DNA of 20,488 nt from Candidatus Omnitrophota bacterium (lineage in GTDB: Bacteria > Omnitrophota > Gorgyraeia > Duberdicusellales > 4484-171), in contig JALOBR010000009.1 of the NCBI GenBank assembly GCA_023228195.1, forward strand, positions 6,094 to 26,581, in the 5' to 3' direction. Below, in pieces: positions 12,591 through 20,488 of this stretch; position 1 is the first letter of the stretch; each line of letters begins with the position of its first letter. The notes below the pieces were generated by a model. It did not search any database. It was not told the origin of the DNA and was given only the letters and a program-made list of their open reading frames with translations. The translations under genes were made by a program, and so were the position numbers.

Positions 12591-14672
12591 ATGAAAATCA
12601 GGGTTCGTATATTTTTTGCAATATGTGCCGTTGTAGTTATCTCCTCACTATTCTTCACTATTGCCGGTTATAAAGCGCAGGAAAAGGCGCTTTTGGGCGG
12701 AGTAGACCAAAAGCTTTATACCGCAGCATTGATGCTTAAGGCAATCCTTCCCGATGATTACCACGATAGCCTATCCAGCAATTCTTTTACGCAGGAAGAT
12801 TATGACGCAATTATCGTAGCCAGGAATAACAAGCTTTGTAAAGAGCTTGGGCTTCAATATCTTTGGAGTAGCATGGTTGTTGACGGTAAGATTGTTTTTA
12901 CGACCTCAACTTCTCCAAGCAAAGATATTTCTAAAAATGATCACGCCAAATTCTTTAAAGCGCACAGTGATCCCGAGTCGTTTGCTAAAGCGTTTCGCAC
13001 AATGAAGCCCGCCTACAGTTCTTTTTATAATGAATGGGGCCATGGAAGAATGGTTTTAATTCCCTTTGTGTCTAAAAAAGGAAATCTTTATTGTCTTGGC
13101 GCAAGCATGAGCACTAATGAGCTGGCGGCTGTTCTTCGCGGCACCTTAATGGAATATATTTTATTCTTTTCAATCGCGATAATTTTCGGCTTTATAGTAA
13201 GCATTCTAATAGCAGGTACATTTTCAGAGCCCATAGAAAAGCTTCAGCAAGTCGCTGATGATATCGCGCATGGTAAATTTGAACAAAAAGCGCAAATAAC
13301 CGGTTGTAAGGAATTCGAATCACTATGTGAAAGTCTGAATTTTATGAGTAATTCGATAAACGAAAATGTAAAAATGCTTCGTAGTAGTGAAGAGCGTTTT
13401 CGCAATCTTGCCGAAAGCTTAAGCGATTTCATATGGGAGGTAGACGAAAACACTATTTGTAGATATGTCAGCAAGAAAGTGGAAGATTTACTGGGGTTTA
13501 CAGTTGATGAAGTCCTCGGTAAGGTGCCGTTTGCATTTACGGATAATGATGACGAGAAAAGCAATAAAGTTATCCTGAAGACATTGATTGCGTCGCATGA
13601 ACCATTCAGGAACGTTGTTCATAAATACCGTCACAAAAACGGTTCTCTTGTTATTATAGAATCCAGCGGTGTGCCGATTTTTGATAGCGCCGGTAATTTT
13701 AAAGGCTATCGGGGCATTGACAGGGATGTTACTGACCGGTATAAACTGGAAAGAGAAAGGGAGGATCTCATTGCTAGTTTACAAAAAAATAAAACTGATT
13801 TAGAAAAAGTAAGAGAGGAATTAGTTGCTAAAACAACTGAACTTACCGAGGCGAATAAAGAATTAAAGGTAGCCAACGAAGATCTTGGAAAAGCTACGAA
13901 GGAGTTAAAGAAAACAAAAATCGAATTGGAAGTGTTAAACGTAGATCTCGAAAAGAGAATTGACGAGCGGACAAAAGATTTACGCCAGGCACAGGAAAAG
14001 TTAATCCGTAGCGAAAAGCTTGCGTCTTTGGGAAAGGCAGCAGGCTCTTTAAGCCATGAACTAAGAAATCCGCTTGGCGTGATAAGCAATGCCATTTATT
14101 ACCTGACAAGTTCCGGTGTTGTTATGGATAATGCTAAATTAGAAAAATATCTTAATATAATAAAATCGCAAATAAGAGATGCGAATAATATAATCGAAAC
14201 TGCGTTGGATTTTGCAAAAGCAAAGAGTATGGTCTTTGGCAAAAATAATCTTAACAAATGCGTAGAAGAGGCCTTAGCCAAGCTTGTTGTGCCCAAAAAT
14301 ATCACAATTAGGAAAAATTTCGGAAAAAATCTTGATGTGGTTTTTGATGCTGTTTACATGTGTCAGGCTATTGTTGATGTTGTAAAAAACAGCATCGAAG
14401 CTATAGAGGGTGAGGGTTTTGTCGAGATTTCTACGTCAATTGATTCTGTGGAAGCGAAAGTGGCAATTACTGACAATGGTAAAGGCATAGGCCAGAATGA
14501 TATTAACTCAGTATTTGAGCCGTTATTTAGCAGGAAAGCAAGAGGTATAGGCTTAGGCTTAAGCATCGTTAAGGATATAGTAAGCGCGCATAACGGGGTC
14601 GTTACTGCGGAAAGCACCCCCGGGGCAGGTACAACCATAATTATCAGGTTTCCTGTAAGACAAAATACCTGA
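12591..14672 (+). CDS. Membrane sensor histidine kinase (periplasmic sensor-HAMP-PAS-HisKA-HATPase)
   Basis: A 693-residue protein. In order: TM1 (7-27), a periplasmic sensor domain of ~150 residues (29-185, probably Cache-like), TM2 (188-210), a HAMP-like linker (211-262), a PAS/PAC domain (266-390, ending GYRGIDRDVTDRYKL), a heptad-rich coiled coil (390-465), HisKA with the H-box SLSHELRNPLG and phospho-acceptor His489, and a HATPase domain with N-box Asn600 (VVKNSIEAI), G1 DNGKGIG (628-634) and G2 RGIGLGLSI (651-659). It should autophosphorylate in response to an external signal and an internal one through PAS. The receiver protein and the receiver-GGDEF-HD-GYP protein downstream are the natural phosphoryl acceptors. 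Confidence 0.92.
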   Translation: MKIRVRIFFAICAVVVISSLFFTIAGYKAQEKALLGGVDQKLYTAALMLKAILPDDYHDSLSSNSFTQEDYDAIIVARNNKLCKELGLQYLWSSMVVDGKIVFTTSTSPSKDISKNDHAKFFKAHSDPESFAKAFRTMKPAYSSFYNEWGHGRMVLIPFVSKKGNLYCLGASMSTNELAAVLRGTLMEYILFFSIAIIFGFIVSILIAGTFSEPIEKLQQVADDIAHGKFEQKAQITGCKEFESLCESLNFMSNSINENVKMLRSSEERFRNLAESLSDFIWEVDENTICRYVSKKVEDLLGFTVDEVLGKVPFAFTDNDDEKSNKVILKTLIASHEPFRNVVHKYRHKNGSLVIIESSGVPIFDSAGNFKGYRGIDRDVTDRYKLEREREDLIASLQKNKTDLEKVREELVAKTTELTEANKELKVANEDLGKATKELKKTKIELEVLNVDLEKRIDERTKDLRQAQEKLIRSEKLASLGKAAGSLSHELRNPLGVISNAIYYLTSSGVVMDNAKLEKYLNIIKSQIRDANNIIETALDFAKAKSMVFGKNNLNKCVEEALAKLVVPKNITIRKNFGKNLDVVFDAVYMCQAIVDVVKNSIEAIEGEGFVEISTSIDSVEAKVAITDNGKGIGQNDINSVFEPLFSRKARGIGLGLSIVKDIVSAHNGVVTAESTPGAGTTIIIRFPVRQNT

Positions 14673-14673
14673 A

Positions 14674-14689
14674 AAGCCTGTACAGGCTT
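14674..14689. repeat. Perfect 16-bp palindrome after the kinase gene
   Basis: AAGCCTGTACAGGCTT begins one base after the kinase stop codon. It is followed 20 or more bases later by a T-run (near 14714-14721), so it is a poor terminator by spacing. It may be an operator or a weak transcription pause. Confidence 0.4.
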
Positions 14690-14753
14690 ACCGGATACGC
14701 AACGGTCAGAATTATTTTTTTAAAAGAGCATGGTTGCGTTAAGGCAAATATGT

Positions 14754-14759
14754 TATACT
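14754..14759 (+). promoter_or_regulatory. Extended -10 box before the response-regulator pair
   Basis: TGTTATACT (TG at 14751-14752, TATACT at 14754-14759). The nearest -35-like sequence, TTGCGT (14734-14739), is at 14-base spacing, too short, so activity may rely on the extended -10. The ATG at 14779 is 19 bases further on, with no Shine-Dalgarno. Confidence 0.4.
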
Positions 14760-14778
14760 ATATTAACAACACATTTAT

Positions 14779-15177
14779 ATGAAATCTACTTTTGATAAGA
14801 AAAAAAGCATTCTTGTGGTTGACGATGACGCTGATATCTGCAATACTTTGGTTGATATTTTTAACGCGGAAGGTTATGTTACTGATGTCGCGTACAATGC
14901 CGGCGCTGCCATTGAAAAGATGCAAACAAGTAGTGGCTTTGATATCTTGCTTACCGATATCAGGATGGAAAACATGGACGGATTGCAGCTGGTTAGAAAG
15001 GTAGCGCAAATAAATCCAAAAATAATTATTTTTATGATGACGGCGTATCCGCGGGATTCGCGCATTAATGAGGCGTATACCAGCGGCGTAGTAAAGGTTT
15101 TTGAGAAGCCTTTCGAAGTTAATGATATGCTTGAAATTTTTAAGAATGAGATAGCTAAAAGGGATAAGAAAAATTAA
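14779..15177 (+). CDS. Single-domain response regulator (receiver only)
   Basis: A 132-residue CheY-like receiver. It has the acidic pair Asp15-Asp16 (ILVVDDDAD), phospho-acceptor Asp60 (LLTDIRMENMDGLQL), Thr88 (MMTAY) and Lys110 (FEKPF), so all the active residues are present. There is no output domain. It lies 106 bases after the kinase gene and two bases before the receiver-GGDEF-HD-GYP gene. It may pass or drain phosphoryl groups, or act through protein binding, in the same pathway. An upstream stretch without a Shine-Dalgarno suggests a short leader. Confidence 0.9.
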   Translation: MKSTFDKKKSILVVDDDADICNTLVDIFNAEGYVTDVAYNAGAAIEKMQTSSGFDILLTDIRMENMDGLQLVRKVAQINPKIIIFMMTAYPRDSRINEAYTSGVVKVFEKPFEVNDMLEIFKNEIAKRDKKN

Positions 15178-15179
15178 AT

Positions 15180-16763
15180 ATGGAAAACCAGAAAAATATT
15201 GATAAGACAAAGATACTTATCGTTGATGATGATTCGCTGATGTGTGAAACCCTTATGGATATAATGCAGTCCCTGGAGTATGACGCTGATTGCGCAACAC
15301 ACGTGGTAGAGGCGCGGGAAAAATTAAGTAAAACTTTCTACAATATTTTAATGGTGGATCTTAAGCTCTCTGATGGCACGGGGTTAGATCTGTTAAAATA
15401 TGTAAAAGAAATAAATCCTGAGACAATGACTATTATTTTTACAGGTTACGCTTCTCTTGAAAGTTCCATCTCTGCATTAAATGAGGGCGCATTTGGATAT
15501 CTGCAAAAGCCTCTAAACATCGAAGAAGTAAAAATACTTATAAGCAAAGCGATGAAAATGCAGCAACTTTCTGTTGAGAACAAAGAGCTTATTGAAAGAT
15601 TAAAAGGGCTTAGCTTAAAAGATGTAGAAACGGAAGTCTACAATCATAAATATCTTATCGAGCGCCTTAATTCTGAATTATTGAGAGCAAAACGCTACGC
15701 TCTTTCTATATCTCTTGCCATGATTGACGTGGATTATTTTAACTCAATCAATGATTTATACGGCCACGCGTATGGCGATAAAATTTTAAAAGAACTTGCA
15801 AAATATTTAAAACAATTCGTCCGGGGCATGGATATTGTCACTCGTTACGGCGGGGAAGAGTTTGTTATTATATTGCCTGATACCGACAAGCAAAGCACAA
15901 TCCGTTTTACAGAAAGGCTTTTAAGCGACCTGGAAGACCATGTCTTTGACCCGCAGGGGAAAAAGTTAAAGCTTAAAGTCAGCATCGGTGTCGCTAACTT
16001 TTCTGAAGATGATCCGGATATTTCCGAAGCTTACGGCCTTATACATTTAGTTGAAAAGGCAGTATCGCTTGCGAAAGAACGCGGCGGAAGCCGTCTTGCT
16101 ACCTTAAACGGTAATGAAGCTGAAGAGCCTTCTGATGGCACGCAGGAAAACATCGATAACCTTAAGCAAAAACTATCAAAAATAGAAAAAAGAATGCACC
16201 AGACATTCCTGGAATCTATTTATGCTTTTGCCAAGACTATCGAGGCGAAGGATTTTTATACCGGAGAGCATTGCGAACATATGGTGTCTCTCGCTGTATC
16301 TATCGGAAAAAAGCTTAACCTTTCCGAAAAAGAAATGGAAGACTTAAAGCATGCCGCGATGCTTCATGATTTGGGTAAAATCGGCATACCGGATGAAATA
16401 TTATTGAAGAAGGGAAAACTTACCGATGGTGAGTATGATATTATCAGAAAACATCCCCAGATAGGCGCGGAAATAATAAGACATCTACATTTTCTTAAAG
16501 ATGTAGCGCCTATTGTGCTATATCACCATGAAAGGTTTGATGGTTTCGGTTATTGCAGCGGATTAAAAGGCAAGGAAATACCTCTGGGTGCTCGAATAAT
16601 CGCTATAGCTGATGTATACCAGGCTTTAACCAGCGATAGGCCCTATCGTAAAGCCTATAGCGGGGAAGAGGCTTTAAAGATAATTAAGGAAGGTTCTGGT
16701 ACGCAGTTTGATCCGGAAATAGTAAAAGTATTCTTTGAAATAATAGAGGCAAAAAAAGCATAA
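15180..16763 (+). CDS. Receiver-GGDEF-HD-GYP dual c-di-GMP enzyme
   Basis: A 527-residue protein. Receiver (10-125): acidic DDD16-18, phospho-acceptor Asp60 (LMVDLKLSDG), Lys110 (LQKPL). GGDEF (about 150-308): metal Asp183 region (MIDVDYFN), active loop GGEEF at 224-228, and an intact inhibitory site RGMD at 215-218, five residues earlier. A coiled linker (322-345) leads to an HD-GYP domain (345-527): HD pair His396-Asp397 (AMLHDLGKIG), then KHPQIGAEI, YHHERFDGFGYCSGLKG and IADVY. So one protein could both make and hydrolyse c-di-GMP under phosphorylation control. Two departures stand out: GYP reads GYC, and the usual DVYDALTS reads DVYQALTS. It shares a transcript with the preceding receiver. 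Confidence 0.92.
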   Translation: MENQKNIDKTKILIVDDDSLMCETLMDIMQSLEYDADCATHVVEAREKLSKTFYNILMVDLKLSDGTGLDLLKYVKEINPETMTIIFTGYASLESSISALNEGAFGYLQKPLNIEEVKILISKAMKMQQLSVENKELIERLKGLSLKDVETEVYNHKYLIERLNSELLRAKRYALSISLAMIDVDYFNSINDLYGHAYGDKILKELAKYLKQFVRGMDIVTRYGGEEFVIILPDTDKQSTIRFTERLLSDLEDHVFDPQGKKLKLKVSIGVANFSEDDPDISEAYGLIHLVEKAVSLAKERGGSRLATLNGNEAEEPSDGTQENIDNLKQKLSKIEKRMHQTFLESIYAFAKTIEAKDFYTGEHCEHMVSLAVSIGKKLNLSEKEMEDLKHAAMLHDLGKIGIPDEILLKKGKLTDGEYDIIRKHPQIGAEIIRHLHFLKDVAPIVLYHHERFDGFGYCSGLKGKEIPLGARIIAIADVYQALTSDRPYRKAYSGEEALKIIKEGSGTQFDPEIVKVFFEIIEAKKA

Positions 16764-16857
16764 AGTACCTTTGGTCTGCCGTTGGTTTTTTTCTTGAATT
16801 ATCTTTTTGATTGTGTAAAATAAATATGTTCGTGCAAGAAACGTTTTCCTACCATTT

Positions 16858-16885
16858 GCCCACCCGGTTCACGGGTGGGCTTTTT
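16858..16885 (+). terminator. Rho-independent terminator after the c-di-GMP gene
   Basis: GCCCACCCG (16858-16866), loop GTTCA, CGGGTGGGC (16872-16880), then five T. It lies 95 bases past the stop codon of the receiver-GGDEF-HD-GYP gene. Confidence 0.85.
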
Positions 16886-16904
16886 ATTTATGCAAGGTTC
16901 ATGC

Positions 16905-16932
16905 TTGCATATCTTGCTTGTTTTAGTAAAAT
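16905..16932 (+). promoter_or_regulatory. Promoter of the CNNM/CorC-type gene
   Basis: TTGCAT (16905-16910), 16-base spacer, TAAAAT (16927-16932). The -35 box is also one arm of a 7-bp inverted repeat, ATGCAAG/CTTGCAT (16890-16910), which may be an operator. About 55 bases separate the -10 from the start codon at 16988. Confidence 0.5.
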
Positions 16933-16987
16933 AAGTTTCAATGGAAGTAGTAACTATAAACTGCAAAACAAGAAATAGAGAGAAAAT

Positions 16988-18346
16988 ATGTTTATATACG
17001 AATTATTAATAATAATACTCATGCTTTTTTTTAACGCCATATTCGCGGCGTATGAAATGGGTTTAGCTTCTGTTTCTAAAGCAAAATTGGCGGTTTTGGC
17101 AGGCGAAAAAAAGAAAGGGGCTCCTGAGGCGCTCTATATGAAAGAGCATATGGAAGCCAGCCTTGCATTCATACAGGTTGGCATTACGCTGGTCGGCGCA
17201 TTGGCTGCTGCAACCGGCGGAGCCGGGGTTGGCGAAAGCTTTGCTCCGTACTTGCAGAATACTTTTAATATGCCTTTGCTTTTTGCTAAAACCTTAGCTG
17301 TTGTTATTTTTATTATTCCGTTAACTTGCGTTATTATTATTTTCGGAGAACTTGTGCCGAAAATGATTGCGCTTCATAATAAAGAGTGGATGGTTTTAGG
17401 GCTTTCGCCGGCAATGAAATCACTTTCGTCTCTTGTCGCGCCTGTTATATCGGTGGTTGAGGTAATAGTAAAAAAGATTGTCCGTATCTTTGTTATGTTT
17501 AGCCCTAAAGAGCTAAGCTATAAAGGTCATGATCTTCATGATTTAAAAGCAGCGGTTTCTTTGGCCAGGACCGCAAAAATTCTTGGCGCGCGGGAAGAGC
17601 GTATTGTTCTCGCTGCGGCAAGTTTTACTCTGCGGCCGGTAAAAGATATTGTAATACCGGCGCAGGACATTTCTATGATTTGGGTTCAGGATAGCCTGGC
17701 GCAGGCGCTTATAAAAGCCCATCTTGATATGCATACACGTTTTCCAGTATGCGCTAAAGAAAATGATCCTCAAACCATAGAAGGTTATATTAATTTTAAA
17801 GACATAATAACAGTTTTAAGAACTAATCCTGCGAATCCTGCTATAGTTTCAATAATGAGGCCGATAAAAAAAATCTCCGAAGACATGGTTATATCTCAGC
17901 TTCTTGAAACAATGATTCAGGAGAAGACACACATCGCGCTTGTCGTTTCTGATAAAAATAAGATTCTTGGAATGGTAACCCTCGAAGATATCATCGACGA
18001 GTTAACCGGAGATATTGAATCTGAATTCGACCGGCTTCCGAATTATATCCATCCATATGGCACATTTTCCTGGATTATGGGTGGAGCAGTGCCAATGACT
18101 GTTGTTGCTTCAACTCTTGGGTTGAATTGGGAAGATAAATTTTCTACCCATAGCGCCGATTCCGGAGGGAAAGACGCAAAAATTCCGACACTTGCTGAAT
18201 GGTGCAGGCATAAGGCCCACAAAAAACTTATTGGCGCAGATATTATCGAAATAGATGGTTTAAGAATTGTGCCGAGAAAATTTCGCAGGAAAAAGCTTTC
18301 CGAAGCCGCAGTGAGCCTCATTGAGTCTGTCCAACCCCCAAAGTAA
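16988..18346 (+). CDS. CNNM/HlyC-CorC family membrane protein with CBS pair
   Basis: A 452-residue protein, the usual size for the family. The N-terminal CNNM domain (1-~175) has about four hydrophobic segments, with NAIFAAYEMGLASVSKAKL, QVGITLVGALAAATGGAG and FGELVPKMIALHN as the diagnostic stretches. Next is a tandem CBS pair (about 215-340, PVKDIVIPAQDI, then TRFPVCA, then MVTLEDIIDELTGDIESEFD), and a C-terminal CorC_HlyC domain (350-440, IMGGAVPM... IDGLRIVPRK). Members are linked to magnesium and cobalt efflux or resistance and were once called hemolysins; direct transport by bacterial forms is supported for some homologues. It is a single-gene unit with its own promoter and no clear terminator after it. 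Confidence 0.9.
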   Translation: MFIYELLIIILMLFFNAIFAAYEMGLASVSKAKLAVLAGEKKKGAPEALYMKEHMEASLAFIQVGITLVGALAAATGGAGVGESFAPYLQNTFNMPLLFAKTLAVVIFIIPLTCVIIIFGELVPKMIALHNKEWMVLGLSPAMKSLSSLVAPVISVVEVIVKKIVRIFVMFSPKELSYKGHDLHDLKAAVSLARTAKILGAREERIVLAAASFTLRPVKDIVIPAQDISMIWVQDSLAQALIKAHLDMHTRFPVCAKENDPQTIEGYINFKDIITVLRTNPANPAIVSIMRPIKKISEDMVISQLLETMIQEKTHIALVVSDKNKILGMVTLEDIIDELTGDIESEFDRLPNYIHPYGTFSWIMGGAVPMTVVASTLGLNWEDKFSTHSADSGGKDAKIPTLAEWCRHKAHKKLIGADIIEIDGLRIVPRKFRRKKLSEAAVSLIESVQPPK

Positions 18347-18491
18347 AACTTTTACGAAGCGTCAAATAGATTGGTATTGGTAGAAAAAGTCAAAAAAAAT
18401 TTAACTATGCAATTGCAGAGGCGCGTTTTTATATGCTATATGTTTGTAGTAAAAATAATTATGGCCGGTTTATCATAAGAAAGGAGCGCGT

Positions 18492-18902
18492 ATGGTAAAG
18501 AACGTGTTTATCTGGAAAGAGATAACTTTAACCACAAAAAATAAAATAGGCCTCTTAGCTAATATTGTAAAAATTATTGCTGACCACGGTATAAATATTG
18601 AGGGGATAGTCGGATACTCCATGGATGATGAAGCCAGCATAATGATCGTGGCCGAGGATATAACTGCAGCGAAAGAAACGCTTACTCAAAACGGCTTTGA
18701 AGTAAAAGAAAATGATGTAGTTGTCGTGGATTTGCAAAATAAGCCGGGTGCTTTGAAGAGCTTAACTGCCAGGATTGCCGGTGAAAATATCGACATAAAA
18801 TACATATACGGCACCGTAACGTTAGAGGAAGATGTTTCCCGGCTCGTGCTGGTAACTTCGTCTAATGAGCGAACCATCGCGCTTCTTAAGGAAAAGAAAT
18901 AA
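18492..18902 (+). CDS. Double ACT-domain protein
   Basis: A 136-residue protein made of two ACT domains, about 9-72 (TTKNKIGLLANIVKIIADHG) and 75-132 (DLQNKPGALKSLTARIAGEN, then IKYIYGT). The second has the classic NKPGAL turn. ACT domains bind amino acids at dimer interfaces; here there is no enzyme domain, so it is probably an amino-acid-responsive regulatory protein. AAAGGAG precedes the ATG at normal spacing. A strong terminator follows 22 bases after the stop codon. It may be an independent transcription unit between the CNNM-type gene and metG. Confidence 0.88.
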   Translation: MVKNVFIWKEITLTTKNKIGLLANIVKIIADHGINIEGIVGYSMDDEASIMIVAEDITAAKETLTQNGFEVKENDVVVVDLQNKPGALKSLTARIAGENIDIKYIYGTVTLEEDVSRLVLVTSSNERTIALLKEKK

Positions 18903-18924
18903 CCCAAGGCGATAATAAAGTATG

Positions 18925-18956
18925 CCCCTGTAACAAATTCGTTGCAGGGGTTTTTT
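18925..18956 (+). terminator. Rho-independent terminator after the ACT gene
   Basis: CCCCTGTAAC (18925-18934), loop AAATTC, GTTGCAGGGG (18941-18950; one T-G wobble), then six T. Confidence 0.88.
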
Positions 18957-19037
18957 ATTTAGGGTAGAATACATACTCAAGATAAAGCCCGTCTAAGATT
19001 ATAAATAATGGATCTTTATCGAATACTATAAACAATT

Positions 19038-20488
19038 ATGAGCAGTAAACGCAGGATTTTAGTTACCAGCGCGCTTCCTTACGCGAACGGAAGTATCCAC
19101 CTTGGCCATTTAGTTGAGTATATTCAAACCGATATCTGGGTGCGGTTCCAGCGCCTTATAGGTAATGAATGCTATTATATGTGCGCGGATGATACTCACG
19201 GAACTCCTATTATGATAAGCGCGCGCAAGCAGAATATATCTCCTGAAGAATTAATAAGTAAAATGTACGCCGAGCATCTGCGCGATTTCAATGCTTTTCG
19301 TATAAGTTTCGATAATTATTATTCTACCAACTCAAAAGAGAATCGTGAATTTTGTGAGTATATTTATTCAGAAGCAAAACATAAAGGGGCAATTTACGAA
19401 AAGGAAATAGAGCAATATTATTGCGAACATGACGGCATGTTTCTTCCGGACAGGATGATAAAAGGAATTTGCCCTATATGTAAGGCTGAGGATCAGTATG
19501 GGGATAACTGCGAAGCGTGCTCCGCAACATATGACCCAACTGAGCTTATTTCTCCGTTTTGCTCAATTTGCGGCGCAAAACCGGTAATAAAGAAATCAAT
19601 TCACTACTATTTTAAGCTTTCAAACTTTACCAATGAACTTAAGGAATGGGTGAGCCAGGATCATCTTCGTCCTGAAATAAAAAATAAACTGCAGGAGTGG
19701 TTTACCCAGGGCATTAGAGACTGGGATATCTCCCGCGATGAGCCTTATTTTGGTTTTAAAATACCCGGCACAGAAAATAAATATTTCTATGTCTGGTTGG
19801 ATGCCCCGGTTGGTTACATTGCAACGACAAAAAATTGGTGCGAAAGCAAAAATGTGAATTTCGATGAAATATGGCGCGGGAAAAGTTTTGAAATACACCA
19901 TTTTATCGGAAAAGATATTTTATATTTTCATACCTTGTTTTGGCCGGCAATGCTTATGATCTCCGGATTTTCTACGCCGACTAAAGTTAACATCCACGGA
20001 TTTTTAACGATAAATGGAGAAAAAATGTCAAAGTCGAGAGGCACATTCATAAATGCCGCCGACTATCTAAAACACGTTGACCCGGAATTGCTGCGTTATT
20101 ATTATGCCGCAAAGCTTGGGCCCGCAGTGGATGATTTAGATTTAAACTTAAGCGATTTCGTTTTCAGGATTAATTCTGATGTTTTGGGAAAAGTGGTAAA
20201 CATCGGAAGCCGCCTTGGAAAAATTGTTAATAAAAAATTAAACAATACTTTAGGCGAAATTGATGAGCAAGGCGTAAACATCTTGGATGAAATAAGGAAG
20301 GCTTTGCCGAGAATAGCGCAGTTCTATGAAACTCTGGATTATAACAAGGCTATGCGTGAAATTATGCCGCTCGCAGATATTGTTAATAAATACATAAATG
20401 ATACAGCCCCCTGGGAGCTTATAAAAACAGATGAGAAAAAAGCCCAAAGCGTATGCACTACAGGTTTAAACGGGCTTTATCTCCTTAT
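19038..20488 (+). CDS. metG: Methionyl-tRNA synthetase, 3' end outside the window
   Basis: 483 complete codons, open to the window edge. The protein starts MSSKRRILVTSALPYANGSI; the ATP-binding HIGH motif appears as HLGH (21-24) and KMSKS at 329-333 (GEKMSKSRG). Between them is the zinc region with CPIC...CEAC and a further CSIC pair, so it is the E. coli-type enzyme with two zinc knuckles. WLDAPVGY, FIGKDILYFH and WPAML match class Ia catalytic landmarks. It charges tRNA-Met in the cytoplasm. The anticodon-binding domain begins around residue 395 and is cut off; whether a C-terminal tRNA-binding domain exists is not visible. No Shine-Dalgarno lies before the ATG, and TACTATAAA (19024-19032) ends only five bases before it, suggesting a leaderless mRNA. 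Confidence 0.97.
   Translation, partial: MSSKRRILVTSALPYANGSIHLGHLVEYIQTDIWVRFQRLIGNECYYMCADDTHGTPIMISARKQNISPEELISKMYAEHLRDFNAFRISFDNYYSTNSKENREFCEYIYSEAKHKGAIYEKEIEQYYCEHDGMFLPDRMIKGICPICKAEDQYGDNCEACSATYDPTELISPFCSICGAKPVIKKSIHYYFKLSNFTNELKEWVSQDHLRPEIKNKLQEWFTQGIRDWDISRDEPYFGFKIPGTENKYFYVWLDAPVGYIATTKNWCESKNVNFDEIWRGKSFEIHHFIGKDILYFHTLFWPAMLMISGFSTPTKVNIHGFLTINGEKMSKSRGTFINAADYLKHVDPELLRYYYAAKLGPAVDDLDLNLSDFVFRINSDVLGKVVNIGSRLGKIVNKKLNNTLGEIDEQGVNILDEIRKALPRIAQFYETLDYNKAMREIMPLADIVNKYINDTAPWELIKTDEKKAQSVCTTGLNGLYLL

Noticed and set aside
12274..14638. Long openings antisense to the MarC and kinase genes
   Set aside because: They are shadows of strongly coding plus-strand frames, with Ser/Leu-rich translations typical of antisense reading.
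1..20488. CRISPR array, complete insertion sequence, rRNA or tRNA gene
   Set aside because: No regular spaced repeats, transposase with flanking inverted repeats, or conserved RNA-gene sequences were seen.

Overview
The window looks like a chromosome segment of an AT-rich, Gram-negative-type bacterium. It has a lipobox lipoprotein, several Sec signal peptides, and a signal-peptide/LSm-like/TPR protein of a style I associate with Candidatus Omnitrophota. That phylum is an inference from protein style only; no rRNA or marker phylogeny is available here. The only universal housekeeping gene is metG, which runs off the right edge.

Layout. (1) 1-2092: the 3' end of a large helicase/nuclease protein (Vsr-like nuclease plus DUF3320), a decayed zinc-ribbon gene, then a structured leader in front of a two-gene lipoprotein and anchored-protein operon. 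(2) 2100-5337: an accessory block that looks like a small integrative element. It holds a promoter overlapped by a perfect 16-bp palindrome, a MerR-like protein, a catalytic-domain-only tyrosine recombinase, a helix-turn-helix/coiled-coil protein, an unknown protein, a two-TM coiled-coil protein and a PD-(D/E)XK-like protein. (3) 5338-6032: gene-free for about 700 bases, with a possible coding relic on the minus strand, two strong terminators and a densely hairpinned stretch. (4) 6033-7616 (minus): an exported TPR protein. (5) 7737-9379: two small membrane proteins and an exported Cache-domain protein; two of these three genes are preceded by copies of one 46-bp promoter-like repeat. (6) 9486-11786: a lone PAS protein, a lone membrane/coiled-coil module, an exported four-EF-hand protein, a frameshifted pseudogene and a small two-TM protein. 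(7) 11839-16763: a MarC-family protein, then a signalling set of sensor histidine kinase, receiver-only protein and receiver-GGDEF-HD-GYP protein. (8) 16988-20488: a CNNM/CorC-type transporter-like protein, a double-ACT protein and metG.

How it fits together. The right half is dominated by signal transduction: Cache, PAS and EF-hand modules, a kinase, a single-domain response regulator and an enzyme carrying both c-di-GMP synthase and hydrolase domains. The kinase and the two regulators probably form one phosphorelay controlling c-di-GMP. The left half is accessory, with a defence-type helicase/nuclease, a recombinase and relics of decayed genes. Several genes have a promoter-like -10 box only 7-18 bases before the start codon and no Shine-Dalgarno sequence, so leaderless or near-leaderless transcription appears common alongside normal AGGAGG-led genes. 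No tRNA, rRNA, CRISPR array or complete insertion sequence was found.
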